The position numbers and the translations under genes were made by a program. The notes under the pieces are model-generated. The model saw nothing but the letters and a program-made list of their open reading frames with translations, was not told the DNA's origin and ran no database searches. Below, one piece after another: positions 51,624 to 59,440 of a stretch of 64,000 nt of DNA; position 1 is the first letter of the stretch, and each line of letters starts with the position of its first letter. Source of the DNA: Actinotalea soli (GTDB taxonomy: Bacteria > Actinomycetota > Actinomycetes > Actinomycetales > Cellulomonadaceae); the NCBI RefSeq assembly GCF_017565425.1, contig NZ_JAGEMK010000002.1, forward strand, positions 62,001-126,000, in the 5' to 3' direction.

Positions 51624-53191
51624 GCAAGCTCACCTCCTACGGCCGTGGCCAGCACGGGGATCTCGGCGATCTGCTCGGTGGGGACGGTCAGCGGGTTGGC
51701 CCCCAGCAGGCACAGGTCGGCGAGGTAGCCGCGGGAGACCCTGCCGAGGCAGTTCTCGAGGCCCGCGACCCACGCGCCGTGCACGGTGAACAGCTCGAGG
51801 GCCTCGCGCACGGTGATCGCCTCGTCGGCGCCGAGCACCCGGCCGTTCTTGCTGGTGCGGTCCACGAACGACTGGATCGCCCGCAGCGGGGAGCCCGGCA
51901 GGGGGCGGTCGGTGCTGCCGACCAGGCGGACCCCGGCATCGAGCAGGGACCTCCCCCGGTAGAGCCAGGGGGCGCGGTCCGGGCCGAGCATGTCGGCGAA
52001 GTCCGAGACCGAGTCGTAGATGAAGGAGGGCTGGGTCACCACCGCGAGGCCGAGCTCGGCCAGGGCGGGGATCTGGTCGGGGCGGATCGCCCCGCCGTGC
52101 TCGATGCGGTGCCGGGCGCCGGGGCGGGGGTGGCGCTGCTGGGCCTCGCGGAAGGCCTCGATCGCGAGGTCGACGGCGAGGTCCCCGATCGCGTGGACGG
52201 CCATCTGCCAGCCGGCGGCGTGGCCGTCGACGATCGCGTGGCGCATGGCCTCGGGGTCGTCCTGCCAGCGCCCGGCGCCGCCGGAGCCGACGTAGGGCTC
52301 GGTGAGCCGCGCGGCCTGGACCATCATCCCGCCGTCGAGCATCACCTTCTGGGCGCCCAGGGTGAGCAGGTCCCCGCCGAACCCGGTGCGCAGGCCCAGG
52401 TCGAGCCCGCGGCTGAAGGTGTCCTGCGCGTTGGTGGCGACGGGGTGCAGCACGTCCGAGGTGGGCATCACCTGCATCCGCACGGGCATCCGCCCCTGCT
52501 CGACGAGGGTGATGTAGGAGGCGAGGTCGATCCCGCTCAGGCTGAGGAACCCGCCGTTGCCCGCCTCCATGCAGAAGGTGATGCCCTCGGCCCGGGCAGC
52601 GCGACCCGCCCGCTCGACGAAGCCCGCGACGTCCTGGACCGGGTAGGGGATGCGCTGGGCACGCACGTGCTCCTGGGCGGACTCGAGCAGCAGCCCCTCG
52701 GCGACCCCTGGGATGGCGAGCACGGCGCGGTCGGTGATGCCGTCGAGCACCGAGGTCGAGACGACGGCCGCGTGGCTCGAGATGTGCCGGGCCCACACGC
52801 GCCGTCCGCCGCCCGCGCGGTCGAGCTCCTGGGCCGTGAGGTGCCGGCCGAGCACGCGCTGGTCGTACCCGACCACCTCGATCCAGGCCTCCGGACCGGC
52901 GTGCTGAGCGGCGGCGGCGATGGTGCCCAGGGCGGCCTCGACGCTGCCCTGGCCGGCGAGGTCCACGGCGGACATGCCCTGGCCGGTGAACTGCAGGTGG
53001 GTGTGGGCATCGATGAACCCGGGCAGCAGCGTGGCGCCCTGGGCGTCGACCGTCTGCTCAGCGGTCACCCCGTCGAGCTCCTCGTCCAGGCCGACCACCC
53101 GCCCGGCCAGCACGCCCACGCGGCTGGCGCTGGGCCGCGACGGGTCCATGGTCAGGACGTCGGCCTGCTCGATGATGAGGTCGATGTGCAT
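51614..53191 (-). CDS. YtcJ-like metal-dependent amidohydrolase
   Basis: A 525-aa amidohydrolase of the YtcJ/NfdA type. The metal-binding HxH is His63/His65 (FIDAHTHLQF); later ligands lie in HAIGDLAVDLAIEAF, RHRIEHGG and GSTDRPL. Relatives remove formyl or acyl groups from amides, but many are uncharacterised. Overlaps the PaiB-like gene by one base and the dehydrogenase by ten. In this cluster it could make the hydroxyacid or amine that the next enzymes process. Confidence 0.9.
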   Translation of the reverse strand: MHIDLIIEQADVLTMDPSRPSASRVGVLAGRVVGLDEELDGVTAEQTVDAQGATLLPGFIDAHTHLQFTGQGMSAVDLAGQGSVEAALGTIAAAAQHAGPEAWIEVVGYDQRVLGRHLTAQELDRAGGGRRVWARHISSHAAVVSTSVLDGITDRAVLAIPGVAEGLLLESAQEHVRAQRIPYPVQDVAGFVERAGRAARAEGITFCMEAGNGGFLSLSGIDLASYITLVEQGRMPVRMQVMPTSDVLHPVATNAQDTFSRGLDLGLRTGFGGDLLTLGAQKVMLDGGMMVQAARLTEPYVGSGGAGRWQDDPEAMRHAIVDGHAAGWQMAVHAIGDLAVDLAIEAFREAQQRHPRPGARHRIEHGGAIRPDQIPALAELGLAVVTQPSFIYDSVSDFADMLGPDRAPWLYRGRSLLDAGVRLVGSTDRPLPGSPLRAIQSFVDRTSKNGRVLGADEAITVREALELFTVHGAWVAGLENCLGRVSRGYLADLCLLGANPLTVPTEQIAEIPVLATAVGGELAWS

Positions 53192-53841
53192 CAGTGACCG
53201 GGCCTCCTCGGCTCTGGGGCGTCCTCCGCGGTGGCCATGAGGTCGGCCACCGCGCGCTCCTCCTCGCGGGGGGATGCCTGCAGGTGCTCGCGGGTCGAAG
53301 CGCGGTCCTCGTGGGTGCGGTTCTGGCCGAGCTTGACCTTGGCCTGGGCCTCGTCGACCTCGACACGGAAGCCCAGCACCGCGGGCAGCAGCTGGTCGAT
53401 GCGGGCGTGGGCCACCTCGTCGAGCTCCCACGGGCCGTCGTCGACCGGGGCCTTGGTCTGCTCGTGCTCGGCGACGAGCTCGACGAGGTGGGCCCGGAGC
53501 TCGGTGGGTTCGGTCATGGGGCTCGCGGTGCCGCTCAGGTGGGCGACGCTGAAGTTGTAGGTCGAGAGGCCGGGGTCGCCGTACCAACCGGCGCTCACGT
53601 AGGCCCGCGGGCCGTGCAGCACGCACAGCACCCGCTCCCCGGCGGCGATCACCTCAGCCACGGGGTCGACCCGCGGGATGTGGCCGGTGAGGGTCATCCG
53701 CCCGTCGACGTCCTCGAGCATCAGGGGGACGTGTGCGGCGCGCAGCGGCTCGGCGGTGACGATCGTCGCCAGCGAGTGCGAGCGCACCAGGGCGGCCACG
53801 GCCGCTCGGGCCTCGGTCGCAAAAAGGGGGTTGACCCACAT
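53191..53841 (-). CDS. PaiB-like FMN-binding protein
   Basis: A 216-aa protein of the PaiB/FMN-binding split-barrel family: MWVNPLFATEARAAVAALV opening, AAHVPLMLEDVDGRMTLTGHIPRVDP, LCVLHGPRAYVSAGWYGDP and NRTHEDR(A) near the end. Family members are annotated as negative regulators of degradative genes, but many are probably flavin or haem-binding enzymes. ATG 53841; the coding start overlaps the -35 region of the divergent mocR promoter, so both are likely under shared control. Confidence 0.9.
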   Translation of the reverse strand: MWVNPLFATEARAAVAALVRSHSLATIVTAEPLRAAHVPLMLEDVDGRMTLTGHIPRVDPVAEVIAAGERVLCVLHGPRAYVSAGWYGDPGLSTYNFSVAHLSGTASPMTEPTELRAHLVELVAEHEQTKAPVDDGPWELDEVAHARIDQLLPAVLGFRVEVDEAQAKVKLGQNRTHEDRASTREHLQASPREEERAVADLMATAEDAPEPRRPGH

Positions 53842-53859
53842 TGAGTGTCCTAGTACAGT
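53831..53859 (+). promoter_or_regulatory. Promoter of the MocR regulator
   Basis: TTGACC (53831-53836) and TACAGT (53854-53859) with 17 bases between. Transcription would start at about 53866-53868, exactly at the GTG at 53868, which predicts a leaderless mRNA. The -35 box is inside the first codons of the divergent PaiB-like gene. Confidence 0.65.
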
Positions 53860-53867
53860 TGGTGACC

Positions 53868-55190
53868 GTGTTAGCGGATGACCTGAAGGGTTCACTATCG
53901 TCACAACAGATCGCCGAGGCAATAGCCCGGGCGGTCAGTAACGGGGAGTTAACGCACGGCGACCCCCTCCCCTCGATCCGCAACATCGCGGACACGTGCG
54001 GCGTGAGCCCGGGCACCGCAGCCCTGGCCTACCGGTCGCTCCGCGAGCGCGGGATCATCACCTCAGGCCACGGCCGCCGCAGCCGCGTGGCCGACCGTCC
54101 CCCGCTCCCCCGGCAGGTGCGACTGCCCCTCCCCCCGGGGGTCCACGACCTCTCGACCTCCTCCCCCGACCCCGGCCTGCTGCCCGACGTCGGGGGGTTC
54201 CTGAGCCGCGAGGTGTACGGGGACACGCTCTACGACACCGAGCCCGTCGAGGCCTCCTTCCGTACCGTCATGGCTGCGCAGTTCGCCGCCGACGGCATCC
54301 ACGGCGAGCTCAGCGCGGTCAACGGAGCCCTCGACGGGCTCGAGCGGGTGCTCGCCGCCCGGCTGCGCCCGGGGGACGCTGTTCTCGTGGAGGACCCGCA
54401 GTGGGTCTCCTCCCTGGCCCTGTTCCGCGTGCTCGGCCTCGAGGTGGTGCCCGTTGCCGTCGACGAGCGGGGCATGCGCCCCGAGGCCCTCGCCGAGGCG
54501 ATCCGGTCCCGGCACTGCTCGGCCATCGTGGTGACCCCCCGGGCCCAGAACCCGTACGGCTCGGCCTTCACCACCGAGCGCGCCGAGGACCTTCGCCGCG
54601 TGCTCGCCACGGCCCCCGAGCTCATGGTCATCGAGGACGACCACGCGAGCCTCATCGCGGGCGCACCACCCACCACCCTCACCACGGGACGCGAGCAGTG
54701 GGCCGTCATCCGGTCGATGAGCAAGGCGCTGGGCCCCGACCTGCGCGTCGCGATCATGGCCAGCGACGACGAGACAGCGGACCGCGTGCAGGGGCGGCTC
54801 ATGCTGGGCCCGGGCTGGGTCAGCCACCTCGCGCAGCGCCTGGTCGCGACGGTGCTCAACGACCCGGGCGCGCGCCAGCAGGTCGCCGAAGCCGAACGGA
54901 CCTACACCCGGCGTCGTGAGGCCCTGGTCTCCGGGCTCGCCGAGCACGGGATCCCCAGCACGGGGAGGTCCGGGCTCAACGTGCTGGTGCCCGTGCCCGA
55001 GGAGTCAGCCCTCGCCTCCTACCTGCTCACCCAGGGCTGGGCCGTGCGGTCAGGCGAGTCCTTCCGGCTGCGCAGCGAGCCGTTCCTGAGGGTCGCTGTC
55101 GCCACGCTCACCGAGGAGGAGGCGCCGGAGCTGGCTGCTGCGTTTGCGCGGGCGCTGCCGGGGCGAAGGGCGCGGTCGCGGGCCTACTGA
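53868..55190 (+). CDS. MocR/PdxR-type GntR regulator with aminotransferase domain
   Basis: A 440-aa fusion: GntR winged helix (residues ~8-75, with LPSIRNIADTCGVSPGTAALAYRSLRERGI) and a PLP-binding aminotransferase-fold domain (~110-435) with Lys286 in RSMSKALGPDLR as the likely PLP anchor. Such regulators sense amines or PLP adducts. The leaderless GTG at 53868 is chosen from promoter position; starts up to 27 bases earlier are in frame. It is divergent from, and probably controls, the 53841-45873 cluster. Confidence 0.92.
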   Translation: MLADDLKGSLSSQQIAEAIARAVSNGELTHGDPLPSIRNIADTCGVSPGTAALAYRSLRERGIITSGHGRRSRVADRPPLPRQVRLPLPPGVHDLSTSSPDPGLLPDVGGFLSREVYGDTLYDTEPVEASFRTVMAAQFAADGIHGELSAVNGALDGLERVLAARLRPGDAVLVEDPQWVSSLALFRVLGLEVVPVAVDERGMRPEALAEAIRSRHCSAIVVTPRAQNPYGSAFTTERAEDLRRVLATAPELMVIEDDHASLIAGAPPTTLTTGREQWAVIRSMSKALGPDLRVAIMASDDETADRVQGRLMLGPGWVSHLAQRLVATVLNDPGARQQVAEAERTYTRRREALVSGLAEHGIPSTGRSGLNVLVPVPEESALASYLLTQGWAVRSGESFRLRSEPFLRVAVATLTEEEAPELAAAFARALPGRRARSRAY

Positions 55191-55225
55191 TCGGGCGGGG
55201 CGCTGGACGCGGGTGGGACCAGCAC

Positions 55226-55568
55226 TCAGTCAATGCTGCCGTCTTCCTTGACCTCGATGAAGGTCTCGCCGCAGACCGGCTCATCCGAGGTGTCCAGAAC
55301 CTCGCTCGTGGCAGTGTCGGTCAGGACGTACCCGTCGCCCTCGCACACCCCTCTGCCGTCGATGGGCTTGCCAGCACAGACAGCCCCATGCTGGGGGGAA
55401 CTCCTCCGGTTCGATCTCGGTACCCGTGATGGTGAGGGTGACTGAGCGGTCGGATCGGTTCATCACCTCGGCTGCAGGCGGTGGGCTGAACATGTCACAT
55501 CCCGCTAGAGCAGCGACAGCGATCAGCGCGGGAGCGACTGCGTAGCCGCGCTTGCTCGTGTTGGTCAC
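55226..55568 (-). pseudogene. Lipoprotein gene with a frameshift in a C6 run
   Basis: Reading from ATG 55568 gives a lipoprotein signal (VAPALIAVAALAGC, Cys24) and then EPEEFPPAWG, after which the frame becomes nonsense and stops at 55281. If one base is removed from the run of six C (G on the plus strand, 55393-55398), the frame continues as PQHGAVCAGKPIDG ... TSDEPVCGETFIEVKEDG to a stop at 55226, giving 113 residues with three further cysteines. It may be a true pseudogene, phase variation at the C-run, or a sequencing error. Function unknown. Confidence 0.7.
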
Positions 55569-55648
55569 TCTGCTCGCCTCCTCGGCGTCTCGGGTCGCAG
55601 CTCAACTCGTGGCTTGTAGGCGAAGTTGCCGACCCTGTCGCGGGTGGG

Positions 55649-56839
55649 GTGCTCGTGGCTGAAGTAGTACACGTCATCGGCATTTTCGGGCCTCGCACCG
55701 GCAAGACCACCTCCCGGGCGGTCCCCGCGATCCTGGACGCCCCCGAATCGGTGCTGGTGACCTCGAACAAGCGCGACGTCGTGGACGCCATCCGCGACGT
55801 CCGCGCCGGAGCTGGCCCGGCATGGGTGGTCGACCCCGCCGGCCAAGACCTCCTCGCCGGCCTCCTGCTCGCCGCCGCCCTGGACTCCCGCCCGATCACC
55901 GCGGTCTACACCTGGCTGACACGCCCCACCGACGAAACAGCCGTGGACATCCTGCGCGAGCACGGGTTCCCCCTGACCGCCGACCAGGTCGCCGGCGTCG
56001 TCGCGGCCCCGGACAAGCAGCGCGGCGGGGTGTTCGGCACCGCCCAGCAGATGGCCTCCTGCCTGACCAACCGCCAAGTCGCCACCTGGATCACCCCCAG
56101 CAGCCCAGCTGACCCCCGCCCCCAGTTCTCCCCCGAGGACTTCGTGCGCGCCGACGGCGGGACCCTGTACTCCCTGTCCAAGGAAGGCCGCGGGACCGCC
56201 GGGCCGCTGGTCACCGCGTTGACCGTGGCCGTGGTCGAGGCCGCGGAGGAGCTCGCCGCCCGGTCGGCCGGTGGGCGGCTGGGTACGCCGTTGGTGGGGG
56301 TGCTCGAGGAGGCGGCGAACGTGTGCCGGTGGCGCGAGCTACCGAACCTGTACTCCCACTACGGGTCCCGCGGGATCGTGCTCATGACGATCCTGCAGTC
56401 CTGGTCCCAAGGCACCGAGGTCTGGGGCGAGGCCGGCATGCGCAAGCTCTGGTCGGCGGCCAACATCAAGTTCTACGGCGGCGGGGTCAGCGAAGCTGCC
56501 TTCCTTGAGGACCTCTCGCGCATGATCGGCGACTTCGACCGCCTCTCCTCTTCCACCTCCACCGGGCGAGGGCAGCGCACCGTGTCCCAGCAGCTGCACC
56601 GCGAACGCATCCTCGACATCGCCGACCTCGCAGCCCTACCCAAAGGCCGCGCCGTAGTCCTGGCCTCCGGATCACGGCCCACCCTGATCCGCACCACCCC
56701 CTGGATGGCCGGCCCTCACGCCGCCACGGTGAAGGCATCGATCGCCGCCCACGACCCCCAGGCCGCACGCACCATCCACCAAGCCCAGACCGACCTGGTC
56801 ACCGTCCAGGCCAGCCCGGCGGGGGAGGGGGCACTGTGA
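55649..56839 (+). CDS. VirD4/TraG-family conjugative coupling ATPase, shortened
   Basis: A 396-aa protein of the type IV secretion coupling family, which links DNA to a conjugation channel. The P-loop FGPRTGKTT is at residues 13-21, unusually near the N-terminus, so the N-terminal membrane helices are missing. Walker B-like VGVLEEAANVCRWRELP and the TraG/TraD C-terminal motifs (YSHYGSRGIVLMTILQSWSQG; LWSAANIKFYGGGV) are intact. Between AGAGPAWVVDP and AGQDLLAGLLL a block of some 40-50 residues usual in relatives appears to be lost, joined at a repeated DPAG. Probably a non-functional relic of an integrative conjugative element. GTGA overlap with the next gene. Confidence 0.82.
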   Translation: MLVAEVVHVIGIFGPRTGKTTSRAVPAILDAPESVLVTSNKRDVVDAIRDVRAGAGPAWVVDPAGQDLLAGLLLAAALDSRPITAVYTWLTRPTDETAVDILREHGFPLTADQVAGVVAAPDKQRGGVFGTAQQMASCLTNRQVATWITPSSPADPRPQFSPEDFVRADGGTLYSLSKEGRGTAGPLVTALTVAVVEAAEELAARSAGGRLGTPLVGVLEEAANVCRWRELPNLYSHYGSRGIVLMTILQSWSQGTEVWGEAGMRKLWSAANIKFYGGGVSEAAFLEDLSRMIGDFDRLSSSTSTGRGQRTVSQQLHRERILDIADLAALPKGRAVVLASGSRPTLIRTTPWMAGPHAATVKASIAAHDPQAARTIHQAQTDLVTVQASPAGEGAL

Positions 56840-57261
56840 GCGACTGGGGCCAGGACGACTACAACGACCCAGACACCACCGAGGGTGTCGACGAAGCGGC
56901 TGGCGAGGAACCGGAGCTCTACTACGGGTCGGTGGATGAGTTCGTGCGCGAGTACCTGCGCCACGTCTACAAGCGCCGCATCGACGGCCGCCACCGCTGC
57001 TGGGCCGGGGAGTGGTGGCGCTACGACGAAGCCGTCATCCGCCTCGAAGCCCTCTGGCGCGCCTGGGAACACCTACGCCACGACCCCGCCACCGGCATGA
57101 GCGTCTGGTTCCGCGACCACGCCGACCACCACATGGCGGTACTCATGGACCCCGAGGGCCCCTTCGCCCGGGCCACCGACGGCGAAGAGAACGTCTGCAA
57201 GCGCGGTGAGCCTCTTCCGTACGTCCCACCCCCACCTGGCATCTTCCAGGATCGGCCTTGA
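56836..57261 (+). CDS. DUF4913-domain protein
   Basis: A 141-aa acidic protein with LYYGSVDEFVREYLRHVYKR, RCWAGEWWRYDEAVIRLEALWRAWEHLR and MSVWFRDHADHHMAVLM, the three blocks of DUF4913. This family occurs on actinobacterial conjugative elements and plasmids, usually next to TraG-like proteins, as here. GTG 56836 overlaps the coupling-protein stop. Function unknown. Confidence 0.85.
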   Translation: MSDWGQDDYNDPDTTEGVDEAAGEEPELYYGSVDEFVREYLRHVYKRRIDGRHRCWAGEWWRYDEAVIRLEALWRAWEHLRHDPATGMSVWFRDHADHHMAVLMDPEGPFARATDGEENVCKRGEPLPYVPPPPGIFQDRP

Positions 57262-57609
57262 ACACCCGGCCCCGTGAGCCGTGGCTCCTCTAGGGTCCGT
57301 AGCAAGCGGGCGCCTGCCGACACCGCAACCTTCACCCAGATGGGCTAAATCCCGGCGGTTTCGGCTCTATACACCCGAGTCACGCGCTGATATAACTTTC
57401 GTGAACCTGACGCCTACGGCCGCCTTCGCGGCATGGAGCTAGCCCTTGCATCGTCGCAACCATCGGGCCCTACACACCAGACCACTCCGCCGGAGGAATC
57501 CAAGCAGGGACGCCACTCTCCGCTTGTCTTCCCGACGCGCAGCAGCCGGTTCAACACACAGCTCGGCAACGACAGGGTCGAACAGCGACGATCCAGACGG
57601 GGAGTAACA
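57262..57609. other. Non-coding region within the decayed island
   Basis: These 348 bases have clearly lower GC than the rest of the window. TATAAC at 57391-57396 is a possible -10 box, but no good -35 box is seen. The frame of the following lipoprotein is open back to 57433, but that part has no signal peptide logic and is taken as non-coding. Confidence 0.55.
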
Positions 57610-58116
57610 GTGAACGAAGCAAAAGCACGAGATTCTCACTACCGTAGGCTCCTAGCCGTTTCCGCGAGCGTTGCCTTCCTGATCACTGGCTGTTCAGCCG
57701 ATCCGGATCCAGGACCAGACGCTGACGAGCCAGCCCCTATCGCCGAGGCACCGACTGACGAGGACTCAGCAGAGAGTGAGATCGAAGCACCATGCGCTGA
57801 GTTCCCTGCTCGCGAAGCAACTGGGCCAGACTTCGAGGGCTGGTGGAGCGCGACACCTGCAGACGCTGACGGCCACACACTTGACGACCCCACGGAATGG
57901 CCAGAACAGCAGCGTCAGCACCCGCGAGTTGCACTCGTCAACACGGACACGCTCGAAGTTGTCTCCACTTGGGACCGGATAGTTTGTGGACCGGACGAAA
58001 CCTTCGATCCGACCAGTTCCTCCGAATGGCCACCGGAATCCTTGGCCATAGTCGACATGGACAGCGGTGAGACGATCGAGATTCACAATCTCGAAGACGC
58101 GGCGTCATCAAACTAG
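57610..58116 (+). CDS. Lipoprotein, unknown function
   Basis: A 168-aa exported lipoprotein. Signal peptide RRLLAVSASVAFLITGC with lipobox ITGC, then a long acidic Asp/Glu/Pro/Ala-rich linker and a ~100-residue domain with two cysteines (APCAEFP; DRIVCGPDE). No family recognised. GTG 57610 follows GGAG by five bases. Codon use is AT-richer than core genes, a sign of transfer. Confidence 0.75.
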   Translation: MNEAKARDSHYRRLLAVSASVAFLITGCSADPDPGPDADEPAPIAEAPTDEDSAESEIEAPCAEFPAREATGPDFEGWWSATPADADGHTLDDPTEWPEQQRQHPRVALVNTDTLEVVSTWDRIVCGPDETFDPTSSSEWPPESLAIVDMDSGETIEIHNLEDAASSN

Positions 58117-58246
58117 AGGCTTTTCACACAGCCCCCTTGAGAACCCACGCCCTGGCGCGCAGCTTCAGCCCTGTCCAAGCGCACGAGAACCACACCGCTC
58201 AACTGGCAGATCGACCACTACGGCACACCAACAGAAACGGAACACG

Positions 58247-58854
58247 ATGTCTAGGCGTACGCGAGTTATGCGGCAGTAGTTGGCGCTCTTGCGCTAGCCC
58301 TACTACTTCCCGTCCCAGCTAATGCCGGAACCACGGCCAACGACACGTACGTGGAAGCCGGCTCCGTTCTTGCCACCCCACAAGAAGTCGCCGAAATGGG
58401 GGGCACCGCCCGAGACGTTGCACACCAGGCTGCGGCCTGGAAGCGACTCCCGGAGGACGTAGCAAGGGCCCAACTCGCGCTCAACGCAAGTGAACGAGAG
58501 CTCGCGGCGGCGGCTTTTGACAATATCGTGGAACCATCGCCCGTGACAATCATGGTTTCACCACAGACGTGTGGAGGAGCCTACCTTCACACGTACTACA
58601 AGATTAACTCGGACAACCAGGCAATGCAGTGCTTTGCTGGAGCGGCAGGAACCTACACCCTCACAAATAAGTTCGGGCGGGATTACGGCTCAACCACCAT
58701 TCGACTGCAGCCATCCAGAAAGGGTAGGGTCTACTATGACATTAGCAGCACCTACTACTGGTCGACGACGCGTGGCCCAAATGATAGCAACTGGTACCGG
58801 TTCTCGATGAACTATGACCAGAACATCATGGTGCACCGAGTGCAGTTGTACTGA
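58247..58854 (+). pseudogene. Frameshifted secreted beta/gamma-crystallin-like protein
   Basis: From ATG 58247 the frame reads MSRRTRVMRQ and stops. The neighbouring frame, which has no start codon, contains a signal-peptide core (VVGALALALLLPVPANA, from about 58276) and runs on to the stop at 58852, giving a mature part of ~165 residues. The last ~95 residues (CGGAYLHTYYKINS; QCFAGAAGTYTLTN; KGRVYYDISSTYY; MVHRVQLY) show the strand and Cys pattern of small secreted beta/gamma-crystallin-like proteins, the fold of Streptomyces killer-toxin-like proteins and some protease inhibitors. One lost base (or two gained) near 58271 would explain the break. An internal GTG at 58351 could still give a protein, but without its signal. 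Confidence 0.65.
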
Positions 58855-59440
58855 GTCACATCCAGGCCTGAGCAGCCTCCCGCCCGGGCGTTAGGAGCGA
58901 GACTTATAGGCGCAGCAAGCTGCGCCATTGGTACTCTACTCGGGCTCACAACTAGTGCGCTCGAAGTGTGACCATAGGGCACCGACGAGCGGACACAATT
59001 CTCACGCGCAGAAGATCACGGATCGCGGCGCAACACTGCATTCTAGACTCTTCACGCTCACCGCAGTGTTGCGCCGCACTAGTAGGCTTCTCGTTCATAC
59101 TGGTAGGCACCACCGGACTGCAGGGTAATGGCTATTCCATCACTGGTGGCCACCGCACTCGACAGAACAACGACTGGAATCGTTAAACATAGGTCAAAAG
59201 AAAACTCCAAGAGTGCCGCGTTGACAACTTCCACCATATCGGCGCGACCTGCCCCGCCGTGAACCGTGCTGGATGCCCCCGGCTCCCACCGGAGCCCGGG
59301 CGCGCCCTTCGGGTGGCGAGCGCGACCGGGCATGCCGCCTGCCCCGGTGCTGGGCTTGGGCTGAGACGCGCCCGCTGGGCGTCAGGGGCGACGTGCTGGA
59401 AGGCGCGAGCCAGGAGGCCGGCGTGGGTCTCCTCCGACCT
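58855..59440. other. Non-coding end of the decayed island
   Basis: No convincing gene in these 586 bases. A short open stretch after the previous stop (ALGARLIGAASCAIGTLLG) resembles a membrane helix but has no start codon. A perfect 15-bp inverted repeat lies at 59025-59077. GC rises sharply after about 59240, marking the edge of the low-GC island. Confidence 0.6.
59025..59077. repeat. Perfect 15-bp inverted repeat
   Basis: GCGGCGCAACACTGC (59025-59039) and its exact complement (59063-59077) with a 23-base loop. It could be a terminator for the genes before it, or the ends of a small mobile remnant. No gene lies within. Confidence 0.8.

Noticed and set aside
57262-57420. tRNA or attachment site at the edge of the conjugative relic
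   Set aside because: I looked for a cloverleaf and a flanking direct repeat and found neither.
58855-58974. A second small membrane or secreted gene after the frameshifted protein
   Set aside because: A helix-like stretch is in frame, but there is no start codon or ribosome site, so it is not called as a gene.
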